Shown here one piece after another: positions 26,392-36,141 of a stretch of DNA of 64,000 nt. Both the position numbers and the translations under genes were made by a program. The notes below the pieces were generated by a model. It was not told the DNA's origin, made no database searches, and was given only the letters and a program-made list of their open reading frames with translations. The stretch comes from Hoskinsella mucinilytica. GTDB taxonomy: Bacteria > Bacillota_I > Bacilli_A > Erysipelotrichales > Erysipelotrichaceae. The DNA is taken from NCBI RefSeq assembly GCF_045223415.1, contig NZ_JBEQZJ010000009.1, positions 25,338 through 89,337 on the forward strand, read 5' to 3'. Within the stretch, counting starts at the first letter, position 1, and each line of letters starts with the position of its first letter.

Positions 26392-27594
26392 ATGGAATGT
26401 GTTAGAAAAGTATGTGAAGACCTGTATTGGGTAGGTGGAAATGATCACCGTTTGGCATTATTTGAGAATATTCATCCGATTCCAAGAGGTGTTTCCTATA
26501 ACTCCTATTTGCTTTTAGATGAAAAAACGGTGTTGTTTGATACCGTGGATTGGTCTATTGGACGTCAATTTTTGGAAAATGTAGCTGCTGTATTGCAAGG
26601 TCGTGATTTAGATTATCTAATCATCAATCATATGGAACCGGATCATGCTGCTAGTATAGAAGAGGTGTTATTGCGTTATCCAAATGTAACTGTCATTTCT
26701 ACGGAAAAAGGATTTTTATTGATGCGTCAATTCGGATTTGATGTAGATGGCAAAACCGAAGAAGTCAAAGAAGGAGATATCAAAACCTTTGGTGCTCATA
26801 CCATTACGTTTGTGGAAGCACCTATGGTCCATTGGCCTGAAGCTATGGTAAGCTTTGATATCACAAATGGAGTATTGTTCTCAGCAGATGCATTTGGTTC
26901 CTTTGGTGCATTGGATGGTAAATTGTTTAATGACGAAGTGAACTTTGACAGAGATTGGATCGATGATGCTCGCCGTTATTATACAAATATTGTTGGAAAA
27001 TATGGACCTCATGTGCAAGCATTATTGAAAAAGGCAGCTACGATCGATATCAAAATGATCTGTCCGTTGCATGGACCAATATGGCGTAATGATATTGGTT
27101 ATCTGTTAGATAAATATCAGCATTGGAGTACCTATGAGCCTGAGGTGAACGGTGTAATGATCGCTTATGCATCTATGTATGGAAATACTGAAAATGCAGC
27201 AAACGTATTAGCAAGCAAACTTGTGGAAAAAGGTATTAGAGATGTTGTTCTATATGATGTATCCAATACCCATGTATCTCAGTTGATTTCCGAAGCATTT
27301 AAATATAGTCATTTGGTATTAGCAAGTGTAACTTATAATCTGGGAATTTATCCGGTAATGCATAACTTTTTGATGGATATGAAGGCATTGCATTTACAGA
27401 ATAGAGTTGTCGGAATTATTGAAAATGGATCATGGGCACCAAAATCTGGTAGTCTTATGAAAGAATGTTTAGATGATATGAAACAGATGAGTATCTTAAA
27501 TGAAGAATTGTCTTTTGTATCAAGCATGAACGATGCAAATCGAAATGAGATGGATGCATTGGTTGATGGCATCGTGGATTCATTAAAATCATAG
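26392..27594 (+). CDS. A-type flavoprotein (flavodiiron protein)
   Basis: 400 residues. The N-terminal metallo-beta-lactamase-like domain holds the diiron ligands (HMEPDHA near 80, with later His and Asp). The C-terminal flavodoxin domain begins near residue 255 (AYASMYGNTENAA) and binds FMN. Such proteins reduce O2 to water or NO to N2O with electrons from rubredoxin. Because the preceding gene ends in a rubredoxin domain, the pair probably moves electrons from acyl-CoA oxidation to O2 or NO, which would protect an anaerobe. GGAGGAAGAAATC precedes the ATG. Confidence 0.93.
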   Translation: MECVRKVCEDLYWVGGNDHRLALFENIHPIPRGVSYNSYLLLDEKTVLFDTVDWSIGRQFLENVAAVLQGRDLDYLIINHMEPDHAASIEEVLLRYPNVTVISTEKGFLLMRQFGFDVDGKTEEVKEGDIKTFGAHTITFVEAPMVHWPEAMVSFDITNGVLFSADAFGSFGALDGKLFNDEVNFDRDWIDDARRYYTNIVGKYGPHVQALLKKAATIDIKMICPLHGPIWRNDIGYLLDKYQHWSTYEPEVNGVMIAYASMYGNTENAANVLASKLVEKGIRDVVLYDVSNTHVSQLISEAFKYSHLVLASVTYNLGIYPVMHNFLMDMKALHLQNRVVGIIENGSWAPKSGSLMKECLDDMKQMSILNEELSFVSSMNDANRNEMDALVDGIVDSLKS

Positions 27595-27598
27595 TAGG

Positions 27599-27624
27599 AA
27601 GGGTAGAGAAATCTATCCTTTTTT
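27599..27624 (+). terminator. Intrinsic terminator after the flavodiiron gene
   Basis: AAGGGTAGA (27599-27607), GAAA loop, TCTATCCTT (27612-27620), then T. The GNRA tetraloop adds stability. Confidence 0.8.
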
Positions 27625-27784
27625 CTATTTTACAGAGATAGAAGGCTTAGACAAAGAAATATGAAAAAATAACTTTTCTCTGATATATTGGCTACTTTTG
27701 TGATGGTTATGTGATATAGAACAAAACGTTTTTTGTACGTGTGATGGCTATGAAATGAAAAAAATAGAAAGATAAGAAACTTTT

Positions 27785-27848
27785 CGGAAAACGCTTGCAG
27801 AAAAAAAGACAAAGTGATATATTGGTACAGACCACATGGTATAGACCA
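27785..27848 (+). promoter_or_regulatory. Promoter with cre-like site and two NagR/DasR-type operators before the giant repeat protein
   Basis: The cre-like box 27785-27799 (GGAAAACGCTTGCA) overlaps -35 TTGCAG (27795-27800). After 17 nt comes -10 TATATT (27818-27823). TGGTACAGACCA (27823-27834) and TGGTATAGACCA (27837-27848) follow, each one or two bases from TGGTCTAGACCA, the palindrome bound by GntR/HutC-type amino-sugar regulators. The layout is repeated before the gene at 37277. Confidence 0.7.
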
Positions 27849-28142
27849 CTATACTAGGTATTCATCTTCTTTACGATAAGACAAAAAGAAGAACAACAGA
27901 TGATAAACAAGTAAAAACTATGCTAAAAAACCATGTTAAAAAAGGGTGATATTCTTGCTGTTTAGTAGCCTACCTAATGGTGAAATAGGTGTAATTTTTT
28001 TAACTTTATGAGGTTTGTTTATTTGTTTTATATGTAAAGGCGAATGAACGAAAGCGTGAATATGACACGAAAGAAAGATGAAGAAGAAAGGTAGTTTATG
28101 ATTTTAGAGATCCATTATCTGAATCATGACTAGGTGTGATGT
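27849..28142 (+). promoter_or_regulatory. Long 5' untranslated leader of the giant repeat-protein gene
   Basis: About 310 nt separate the predicted start of transcription (near 27830) from the ATG at 28143. ACCTA (27972-27976) can pair with TAGGT (27986-27990), and a run of T follows at 27994-28001, so a weak attenuator is possible. No known riboswitch consensus was recognised. Confidence 0.3.
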
Positions 28143-31100
28143 ATGAAAAAAAAGAGAAATTATGGACAAAAATCAATCGTATCAACAATGTCTATTTTGA
28201 TGGCAATGGGTATGGTAAGCCCGACAGCAGCAATTCATGCAGCAAGTGATTTTGGTATTAGTACCACAGATTATCAAATTTTATTGAATGACGGGAAAGG
28301 TTTTCGCTCATGGAATGTGAATGTCAATGGAGATGGAAAATACAGTGGAACGATTTCCTTGACAACATCCGATTATGAACTTACAGGAGCCCTTCAATTG
28401 GAATTCAAAACGCTAGAAGATGTGGAAGGTTTTACTTTGATCAATGAGAATAGCGATGCACATATCGCAATAGCAAAATTAAATGTTGAAGGTAAAACAG
28501 CTGAAGAAATTTCAGATTATTTGAATACAAAACTATATCTTTATGGGGACAGTATCGATACTGATACCGTGTATGATCTTGTGAAGTTACAAGCAGTTCT
28601 TAGTGAAAACACCTATACAGAACCACAAAAGGAAGAACCAAGTGAAGCTATTGCAGAACAAACAATGATTCAGCCAACAAGCATGATGAGTTATGCGGCT
28701 TCCAGTATTGTTCAACCTAAGATTAAAACAACTCTAAATGAAATCCTTTTAAGCAATCTACAGGATAATCAATGTTATGCTATTTTATACCATACAGTGG
28801 ATAACCCTAACAAACCAACTGAAATAAAATGGTATACGAAAAGCGAGATAGAAGCAAATAATCCTTTTGTGGGATTAAAATCGGATTCGTTATATTACGT
28901 TAAAACAAAACTGATCGGAGCTCCTGATAATGACAGTGAAGATACTTATACTTATACTCAGGTCTTAATCGAAGGACAGATTCTCAGTAATGATCTTCCA
29001 GTTACCGTAACATTGAAGTCTTGGAATAAAGAGGATGCTGTGTATGAATTTATAACTGATGAAAATGGATTTTTTCAATGTGCTGTTGATACGGATACAA
29101 CATACATGATAGAAGCAAGAAGTGCCAATGGGTATGAATATCATGAAGCAAATCATTACGATAATTACAAAGGTGGAGTTTTCGATCTTACAAAATATGT
29201 GACAAACTATAAAGATGCAAAGGATTTTGTGGATAGCCATTATACAGTAAATGGTAACATCATAACAGAAGTAAATAATGAAACCTTAGGCTTTATTCTT
29301 GACGCTTATGATTATCGATTATCAAGTGATGAAAAACAAGAAATCGATCAGATATTGAAAGCAGCCGGGTCTAAGTTAACCTATGAAGAATTATACAAAG
29401 AGGCAACATCTAAAGTTGATGCAGAAAGAGATGCATTTTTAGCAAAATATGTAGGAAAAGAAGAAGATTCAGATACTACGTTAGGTAAAAAATACAATAT
29501 CGGACGTAGATATCAAATAATCTTAGATGATGCGGAAAAAGATTGGGAAGGATTGCATTATAAAGTAAAAGAAGAAATAGACTCACTATTAAATATGATG
29601 CAAATATCTAATGTAAGAAGTTATTCTGAATTAATGGTCGCTGCACATTATTATGAAGAGGCTTCTGATAACTTCATTAAAACTTATTTTAGTGATGAAA
29701 ACGGAGCATTCTCAAACGTAACTGGAGATAATGTTGATACCATCCTTTCCGCAAAGAAAACTGCAGAAAGCAAAAACGCTTTCAAGGATTACGGTTCTTC
29801 AAATTCTTATCAATTATTAGCTGCGATAAATGTCAATTTAAATGGAAAAACAAATACAACTTATGATGCGTTATATGAAGAAGCAAACGGTATAAAGGTT
29901 GTGGTTGATGATTTTATAGCTAATTATTTAACAGAAGATAGAAATCTGGTAACATCTGTTACTCAGAAAAACATAGAAGGAATCGTGAAAGGTGAAGCAG
30001 CTTGGTTGAAGTTATCATCCAAACAACAAAATTATTTGAACAAAAAGTTGAAAACTGCTGGTAATATCACCTATGAATCATTATTAGATGAAGCAAAGAA
30101 TATTGATAAACAAGCTGATTTATTTTTAGATACTTATATGAAAGAAAATGGAGCATTCATCAAAGATATAGACAGATTCAATTATAAGAAAGTTGCATCT
30201 GCCGAAGAAGACTGGGAAAATGCTTCTGATGTATTAAAGGAAGCTATTGAAAGTCGTTATGATTATATTGATGATGTGATCAAAACAGCAGTAAAATATC
30301 AAGGCTATTTTGAAGAATTTATCAATCCATATTTGGTGGATGATCAAAATGCTTTATTTAAAACGGTGAATGGAGATAACTATCAACAGATATTAAATGC
30401 ACATAAAGTTTGGAATAACTATAGTTATTATGAAAAAGATGAAATCAATGAGATCATGGCAAAAGAAAGTGGCGTATCATATTATGAACTTTATGATAAA
30501 GCAATAAGTTATCAAAACGATTTGAAAAAGGAACAGGAATTTATCAAACAATATCTAACTTATGAAGATAAGCTTGTAACGTTTGTAGATGAACATACCA
30601 TTTTGAATCTGAAAGAGGGAGAAGAAGAGTGGGAAAAGCTTTCTAAGGAAAGCCAAGATGATATCGACCAACAATTAGATGTTGCCAAAAAAGGAACAAC
30701 ATTCAAGGGGTTGATTAAGGAAGCAGATCAGATCATAGGTGTTTTAGAAGATTTCGCTAATAAATATCTTATGAAAAATAATTCTTGGATCGAAACGATA
30801 CGCTTTGATAATTATGAGAAAGTAATTGAAAGTAAGACTACATGGGATACATTTGATGCGACAACAAAAGCAGTCTTAGATTTATTTCAAAAGAAATCTT
30901 ATGAAAAGTTGTATCAATCTGCAGTAAATTATCAAACAAAAATTCAGAAGTTTGTAGAGGAATATCTTACAGATGAGAATGGAATTATCAAAGAAGTAAC
31001 ACAAAAGAACTATATTTCCATAATAAATGGAAAAACTGCTTATAATGAGTTGAATACTGATGAAAGAGCTGCTGTTAATGCAAAATTAAAAACTGTAAGT

Positions 31101-34100
31101 TATGATGCATTATATAAGACAGCATGTTCATGGGAAAAAGTTTATGGTTTTATCAAAAAGTATATTTCAGATGATGAAGGAAATTATTTTATTGCTGTGA
31201 CTGCCGGAAATTATAAGCAGATTCTTTCAGGGAATGAATATCCTTTTGAATGGAAATCCTTAACCGAAACGCAAAGAAACCAAATCGATGAATTGACTCA
31301 ATACACAGCGTTATTCACAGTGGCTCAAGAAATGAAAGATAACGTAAAAGTGTTTATCGATGGTCATGGTGGAAATAAGAAATTAAAGAAAGCAAATAAA
31401 GATACGTATATCTATATTCTTGAAGGGGAGCCTGCATGGAATGCTTTATCTGATGAATGCAAAAAGGCTGTAAATCAAGAGCTTCCTACTGCTTATCAAG
31501 TATTATTATCACAAGCCCATGAATTAAAAGATGGTTCTGCGGCATTTGTAAAGAATTATATTACCGGAGCAGATGGCGTTGTTTATAAGAATGTAACAAA
31601 AGCAAATCAGACTCAAATAATCAGTGGTTATACAACTTGGGAAAAAATGAGCAGCGACCAGCAAGATATCATTGATGAATTATTGATACAAGCCGGAAGT
31701 AAGCCATATGAACAACTTATTGAAGATACAAAGGATCTTGCTCAACGTGTAAATAACTTTATAAAGAAATATGCAATGGATGATGCTGGGAACTATATCA
31801 AAGAACCTACAGCAGATAATTATGAGCATATTACTTCATCCTTAGTAGCTTGGAATGGGTTAGGTAAAGAAGGTCAAAGTACTGTTGATGAAATCCTTAC
31901 TGAGAAAAATGACTTATCTTTTACAAAGTTATTATCTGATGCTCATGCATTTGAACAACATGTGCAAGATTTCATGAACGAACATCATAAAAATGCGGAT
32001 AAAGCAATCACGAAAGACAATTATAAAACAGTTTTATCTGCAAAAGATGCATGGTCAGCCCTATCTTCAGAAGAACAGAAAGCCGTAAATAAGAGTTTGA
32101 ATGCAAAAGGTGGTAAAAACTTTGATATCCTTTTACAAGAAGCAACTTCATTGATGGATACCGCAAAAATATTCACTGATACCTTTGTATTTGAAACAGC
32201 AACTGTTAAAAACTATGCAATCATCAACTTAGGGTATCAAAATTTCTCTAAGATGGATGAATTACAGCAGTATGTTATCACTAATGAAGTAAAAGAGATT
32301 ATACAAAAAGATTATGCAAATCTAGTTTCTGATGCTCAGCAGATAGAGAAGAAAATCAATACATTTATTCGTGAGTTTGCGGCAGATCAAGATAATGCAG
32401 TTTATGCAGCAGTAACAGCTGATAACTGTAAATCAATACTGTTAGGTAAACAGCAATGGGAACAAATCGGAAGCGATTATCAAGAAGCCATTGATGCTGT
32501 CATCATGACAAAAGCAGATACTACCTTTACCAACTTATTATCTTCAGCAGAAGCATTACAAGAAAAGGCAGATACTTTCTTTGAACAATATTTGAAGATG
32601 GATGGCGAAGAAATCAAATCAATTGATCAAACGACCTTTAAACACATTCTATCAGGGCAAGATGCATGGGAAAACTTAGATAAAGAAGTACAAAAAGTTG
32701 TTAACAAGCGCATTGCTACTACATCTTATGAAGCGATGTTATATCAAGCTCTGAACTTAAAAGAAAGTACGGAAGAGTTTGTAAAGAACTATTTGAGTGA
32801 TGATCAAGGACATTATCAAAGTGCTGAATTTGCAAACTATAAGACGATCTTATCTGGTAGCGAACAATGGGATGCCTTTGATGAAGCACAAAAGATCGTC
32901 GTAAATGATTTGATCAAAGATACAAAGAAAACTTATCAGAATTTCAAAGAAGAAGCGACTTCTATTGAAAAAGCAATAAATGAATTTGTACCAGCATATG
33001 TTACAGATGAAACAGGCACACCATATACCACAATTACAGCAGATAATTTCGCTAAGATTTTATCAGGAACAAAAGATTGGTCTGCACTTAGCGATGTCCA
33101 ACGATTGGCAGTAAATGAGCTATTGATGAGCTATGAAAACGGAGTATCTTTTGAAACATTAAAGGAAGCCGCAACCATTTTAAAAGAACATGCAACTCAA
33201 TTTGTGACACCATATCAAGCAATAGAAAAAGTAAACAAAGACAACTATGAACTGATTTTGGATGGAGAAATTGCATGGAATAAGCTTACAAAAGATGAGA
33301 AAACAGTCGCAAATAGTATGATGAAGAAGTCCTTTGAGACATTGCTTCAGGATGCATCAGAACTGAAGGATACCACAGAAAAATTTGTAAAGGATCATAT
33401 CACAGATCAGGAAACAAATGAGATATTCAAGGATGCAACATTGAAAAACAGTATGCAGATTCTTAGCGGAAAACAAAGCTGGACAGCTATGAATGATGAT
33501 CAAAAAGATATCATTAATCACATACTAAATGGAAATGAAAGTTTGGATTATGATACGTTATGTGAACATGCAGAGGTATTTGGTAAACAAATTCAAGCAT
33601 TTATAAATGATTATGTCACAGATGAAAATGGCGTAGTAAGCAAAGTGACAGCAGCAAATTATCAAATGCTGTTACAAGGCAATTCTCAATGGACTAGCTT
33701 TGATAAAGACATGCAAGATGTCATTGATGCTGTCATCATGACAAAAGCAGATACTACCTTTACCAACTTATTATCTTCAGCAGAAGCATTACAAGAAAAG
33801 GCAGATACTTTCTTTGAACAATATTTGAAGATGGATGGCAAAGAAATTAAATCAATTGATCAAACGACCTTTAAACACATTCTATCAGGGCAAGATGCAT
33901 GGGAAAACTTAGATAAAGAAGTACAAAAAGTTGTTAACAAGCGCATTGCTACTACATCTTATGAAGCGATGTTATATCAAGCTTTGAACTTAAAAGAAAG
34001 TACGGAAGAGTTTGTAAAGAACTATTTGAGTGATGATCAAGGACATTATCAAAGTGCTGAATTTGCAAACTATAAGACGATCTTATCCGGTAGCGAACAA

Positions 34101-36011
34101 TGGGATGCCTTTGATCAAGCACAAAAGATCATCGTAAATGATTTGATCAAAGATACAAAGAAAACTTATCAGAATTTCAAAGAAGAAGCGACTTCTATTG
34201 AAAAAGCAATAAATGAATTTGTACCAGCATATGTTACAGATGAAACAGGCACACCATATACCACAATTACAGCAGATAATTTCGCTAAGATTTTATCAGG
34301 AACAAAAGATTGGTCTGCACTTAGCGATGTCCAACGATTGGCAGTAAATGAGCTATTGATGAGCTATGAAAACGGAGTATCTTTTGAAACATTAAAGGAA
34401 GCCGCAATCATTTTAAAAGAACATGCAACTCAATTTGTGAAACCATATCAAGCAATAGAAAAAGTAAACAAAGACAACTATGAACTGATTTTGGATGGAG
34501 AAACTGCATGGAATAAGCTTACAAAAGATGAAAAAACAGTCGCAAACAGCATGATGAAGAAGTCCTTTGATACGTTGCTTCAGGATGCATCAGAACTGAA
34601 GGATACCACAGAAAAATTTGTAAAGGATCATATCACAGATCAGGAAACAAATGAGATATTCAAGGATGCAACATTGAAAAACAGTATGCAGATTCTTAGT
34701 GGAAAACAAAGCTGGGCAGCTATGAATGATGATCAAAAAGATATCATTAATCACATACTAAATGGAAATGAAAGTTTGGATTATGATACGTTATGTGAAC
34801 ATGCAGAGGTATTTGGTAAACAAATTCAAGCATTTATAAATGATTATGTCACAGATGAAAATGGCGTAGTAAGCAAAGTGACTGCAGCAAATTATCAAAT
34901 GCTGTTACAAGGTAATTCTCAATGGACTAGCTTTGATAAAGATGTGCAAGATGCCATTGATGCTGCTGTGAAATTGCAGTCAAAAACTACCTATACAGAT
35001 TTATTATCAGATGCAAACCAATTCTTTGGTAAAGTAAGTACCTTTATCCATGAAAATATGCAAATCAATGAAGTTTATATGAAAGCCGCTGATAAGGATA
35101 ATTATCAGATGATTCTTGATGCAGAAGTGATTTGGAATAATCTAGATGATGAAGTTCAACTTGCTATCAATTCTAAAACTACTGTGGAAAATGATGGTAT
35201 CGTTTATGAAACATTATTGAATCAGACAAAAGCCGCAATGGAATTTTTAAATAATTATTTAAAAGATGAAAGAGGTAACACTTATTCTGAGGTTATTGGT
35301 TCAAATTTCATGAAGATACTTGATGGTGAAACATCATGGAATCAAATGCTCCCAGGTCAGCAAGAGATGATTAATGCTAATTTAACAGAACATAAAGGTT
35401 ATGAAGTTTTATTAAAGGATGCAAAAGACTTAGAAGCAACTGCTATGAAATTCGTAAACGCTTATACATCTGATGGTCATGGTGTATGGTATAAAGAGGC
35501 TTCAATAGAAAATTATGAACAAATCCTTTCCGGTATTGATAACTGGAATCAGCATGAACAGAATGATAGGGATGCAGTAAATGAACTTTTGAATAAACAT
35601 GATTGCGCTACTTATGAGATTTTATACAATCAAGCAAAGGCTATCAAGGCTGAATTAGAACAGCCAATTGAGCCAACAGATCCAGTAGAACCAGAAGTAC
35701 CAGTGAAACCAACAGATCCAGTAGAACCAGAAGTACCAGTCGAACCAGAAGTACCAGTGGAACCAACGGATCCAGTAGAACCTACAGTACCTGAAACACC
35801 GGTAGATGATAAAGATAATGTTACGGTTAGACATGAAACAACAATAACACATGGCTCTGTACAAGATAACAAGGGAACTGTTATACAATCAACGACCAAG
35901 GAAGTAAAAACAGGGGATAGCACAAATACAAAATCTATAGTTGGATTAGGTATTATCTCTTTACTTGCTATGGGAATTGCTTGTATGAGAAAAAGAAAAA
36001 TAAATAAATAA
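28143..36011 (+). CDS. Giant secreted helical-repeat protein with sortase-like cell-wall anchor
   Basis: 2622 residues. A signal peptide (about 1-34, ending near AAIHAAS) and an N-terminal region of about 350 residues are followed by some 31 repeats of 65-75 residues up to about 2490. Unit pattern: F-[IV]-x2-Y-x3-[DE]-G near the start, N-Y-x2-I-L-x-G-x3-W, x4-[QE]-x3-[IV]-[ND], then Y-x-x-L-L-x2-A. A Pro/Glu/Val-rich stalk (EPEVPVEPTDP-type) spans about 2505-2550. The end has VKTGD, a hydrophobic helix and RKRKINK, a non-canonical sortase signal. It is probably a surface adhesin or stalk. I do not recognise the repeat family; it is not a clear FIVAR match. The operators suggest control by amino sugars and carbon supply. 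Confidence 0.75.
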   Translation: MKKKRNYGQKSIVSTMSILMAMGMVSPTAAIHAASDFGISTTDYQILLNDGKGFRSWNVNVNGDGKYSGTISLTTSDYELTGALQLEFKTLEDVEGFTLINENSDAHIAIAKLNVEGKTAEEISDYLNTKLYLYGDSIDTDTVYDLVKLQAVLSENTYTEPQKEEPSEAIAEQTMIQPTSMMSYAASSIVQPKIKTTLNEILLSNLQDNQCYAILYHTVDNPNKPTEIKWYTKSEIEANNPFVGLKSDSLYYVKTKLIGAPDNDSEDTYTYTQVLIEGQILSNDLPVTVTLKSWNKEDAVYEFITDENGFFQCAVDTDTTYMIEARSANGYEYHEANHYDNYKGGVFDLTKYVTNYKDAKDFVDSHYTVNGNIITEVNNETLGFILDAYDYRLSSDEKQEIDQILKAAGSKLTYEELYKEATSKVDAERDAFLAKYVGKEEDSDTTLGKKYNIGRRYQIILDDAEKDWEGLHYKVKEEIDSLLNMMQISNVRSYSELMVAAHYYEEASDNFIKTYFSDENGAFSNVTGDNVDTILSAKKTAESKNAFKDYGSSNSYQLLAAINVNLNGKTNTTYDALYEEANGIKVVVDDFIANYLTEDRNLVTSVTQKNIEGIVKGEAAWLKLSSKQQNYLNKKLKTAGNITYESLLDEAKNIDKQADLFLDTYMKENGAFIKDIDRFNYKKVASAEEDWENASDVLKEAIESRYDYIDDVIKTAVKYQGYFEEFINPYLVDDQNALFKTVNGDNYQQILNAHKVWNNYSYYEKDEINEIMAKESGVSYYELYDKAISYQNDLKKEQEFIKQYLTYEDKLVTFVDEHTILNLKEGEEEWEKLSKESQDDIDQQLDVAKKGTTFKGLIKEADQIIGVLEDFANKYLMKNNSWIETIRFDNYEKVIESKTTWDTFDATTKAVLDLFQKKSYEKLYQSAVNYQTKIQKFVEEYLTDENGIIKEVTQKNYISIINGKTAYNELNTDERAAVNAKLKTVSYDALYKTACSWEKVYGFIKKYISDDEGNYFIAVTAGNYKQILSGNEYPFEWKSLTETQRNQIDELTQYTALFTVAQEMKDNVKVFIDGHGGNKKLKKANKDTYIYILEGEPAWNALSDECKKAVNQELPTAYQVLLSQAHELKDGSAAFVKNYITGADGVVYKNVTKANQTQIISGYTTWEKMSSDQQDIIDELLIQAGSKPYEQLIEDTKDLAQRVNNFIKKYAMDDAGNYIKEPTADNYEHITSSLVAWNGLGKEGQSTVDEILTEKNDLSFTKLLSDAHAFEQHVQDFMNEHHKNADKAITKDNYKTVLSAKDAWSALSSEEQKAVNKSLNAKGGKNFDILLQEATSLMDTAKIFTDTFVFETATVKNYAIINLGYQNFSKMDELQQYVITNEVKEIIQKDYANLVSDAQQIEKKINTFIREFAADQDNAVYAAVTADNCKSILLGKQQWEQIGSDYQEAIDAVIMTKADTTFTNLLSSAEALQEKADTFFEQYLKMDGEEIKSIDQTTFKHILSGQDAWENLDKEVQKVVNKRIATTSYEAMLYQALNLKESTEEFVKNYLSDDQGHYQSAEFANYKTILSGSEQWDAFDEAQKIVVNDLIKDTKKTYQNFKEEATSIEKAINEFVPAYVTDETGTPYTTITADNFAKILSGTKDWSALSDVQRLAVNELLMSYENGVSFETLKEAATILKEHATQFVTPYQAIEKVNKDNYELILDGEIAWNKLTKDEKTVANSMMKKSFETLLQDASELKDTTEKFVKDHITDQETNEIFKDATLKNSMQILSGKQSWTAMNDDQKDIINHILNGNESLDYDTLCEHAEVFGKQIQAFINDYVTDENGVVSKVTAANYQMLLQGNSQWTSFDKDMQDVIDAVIMTKADTTFTNLLSSAEALQEKADTFFEQYLKMDGKEIKSIDQTTFKHILSGQDAWENLDKEVQKVVNKRIATTSYEAMLYQALNLKESTEEFVKNYLSDDQGHYQSAEFANYKTILSGSEQWDAFDQAQKIIVNDLIKDTKKTYQNFKEEATSIEKAINEFVPAYVTDETGTPYTTITADNFAKILSGTKDWSALSDVQRLAVNELLMSYENGVSFETLKEAAIILKEHATQFVKPYQAIEKVNKDNYELILDGETAWNKLTKDEKTVANSMMKKSFDTLLQDASELKDTTEKFVKDHITDQETNEIFKDATLKNSMQILSGKQSWAAMNDDQKDIINHILNGNESLDYDTLCEHAEVFGKQIQAFINDYVTDENGVVSKVTAANYQMLLQGNSQWTSFDKDVQDAIDAAVKLQSKTTYTDLLSDANQFFGKVSTFIHENMQINEVYMKAADKDNYQMILDAEVIWNNLDDEVQLAINSKTTVENDGIVYETLLNQTKAAMEFLNNYLKDERGNTYSEVIGSNFMKILDGETSWNQMLPGQQEMINANLTEHKGYEVLLKDAKDLEATAMKFVNAYTSDGHGVWYKEASIENYEQILSGIDNWNQHEQNDRDAVNELLNKHDCATYEILYNQAKAIKAELEQPIEPTDPVEPEVPVKPTDPVEPEVPVEPEVPVEPTDPVEPTVPETPVDDKDNVTVRHETTITHGSVQDNKGTVIQSTTKEVKTGDSTNTKSIVGLGIISLLAMGIACMRKRKINK
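32491..34956 (+). repeat. 1,233-bp near-identical tandem duplication inside the giant gene
   Basis: Copy A (32491-33723) and copy B (33724-34956) have the same length, exactly 411 codons or six protein repeats, and differ by only a few substitutions, for example GEE to GKE, EIAWN to ETAWN and WTAMN to WAAMN. The event is recent compared with the other, diverged repeats. Confidence 0.95.
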
Positions 36012-36015
36012 TCAG

Positions 36016-36050
36016 AAAGAAAGCTATGAAACTCTTAGCTTTCTTTTTTT
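36016..36050 (+). terminator. Intrinsic terminator after the giant repeat gene
   Basis: AAAGAAAGCTA (36016-36026) pairs with TAGCTTTCTTT (36036-36046), followed by T. Confidence 0.88.
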
Positions 36051-36065
36051 CTCGTCATTTTCTAG

Positions 36066-36094
36066 TTGCACAGTGAAAGTCATGAATATATAAT
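36066..36094 (+). promoter_or_regulatory. Promoter of the second repeat-protein gene
   Basis: TTGCAC (36066-36071), 17 nt, TATAAT (36089-36094). Unlike its neighbours it has neither a cre-like box nor a TGGTATAGACCA operator. Confidence 0.6.
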
Positions 36095-36141
36095 AAAGGC
36101 ATACAATGTGATGTAAAAGTGACAACTGAATTCAGAAAGCA

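Noticed and set aside
27849..28142. Cyclic-di-GMP or other known riboswitch
   Set aside because: None of the conserved core sequences of the riboswitch classes I know could be found in the leader.
35630..35923. Minus-strand frames with Gly/Ser/Thr repeats
   Set aside because: They are the complement of the Pro/Glu/Val-rich stalk of the giant protein, an artefact of repeat codons.
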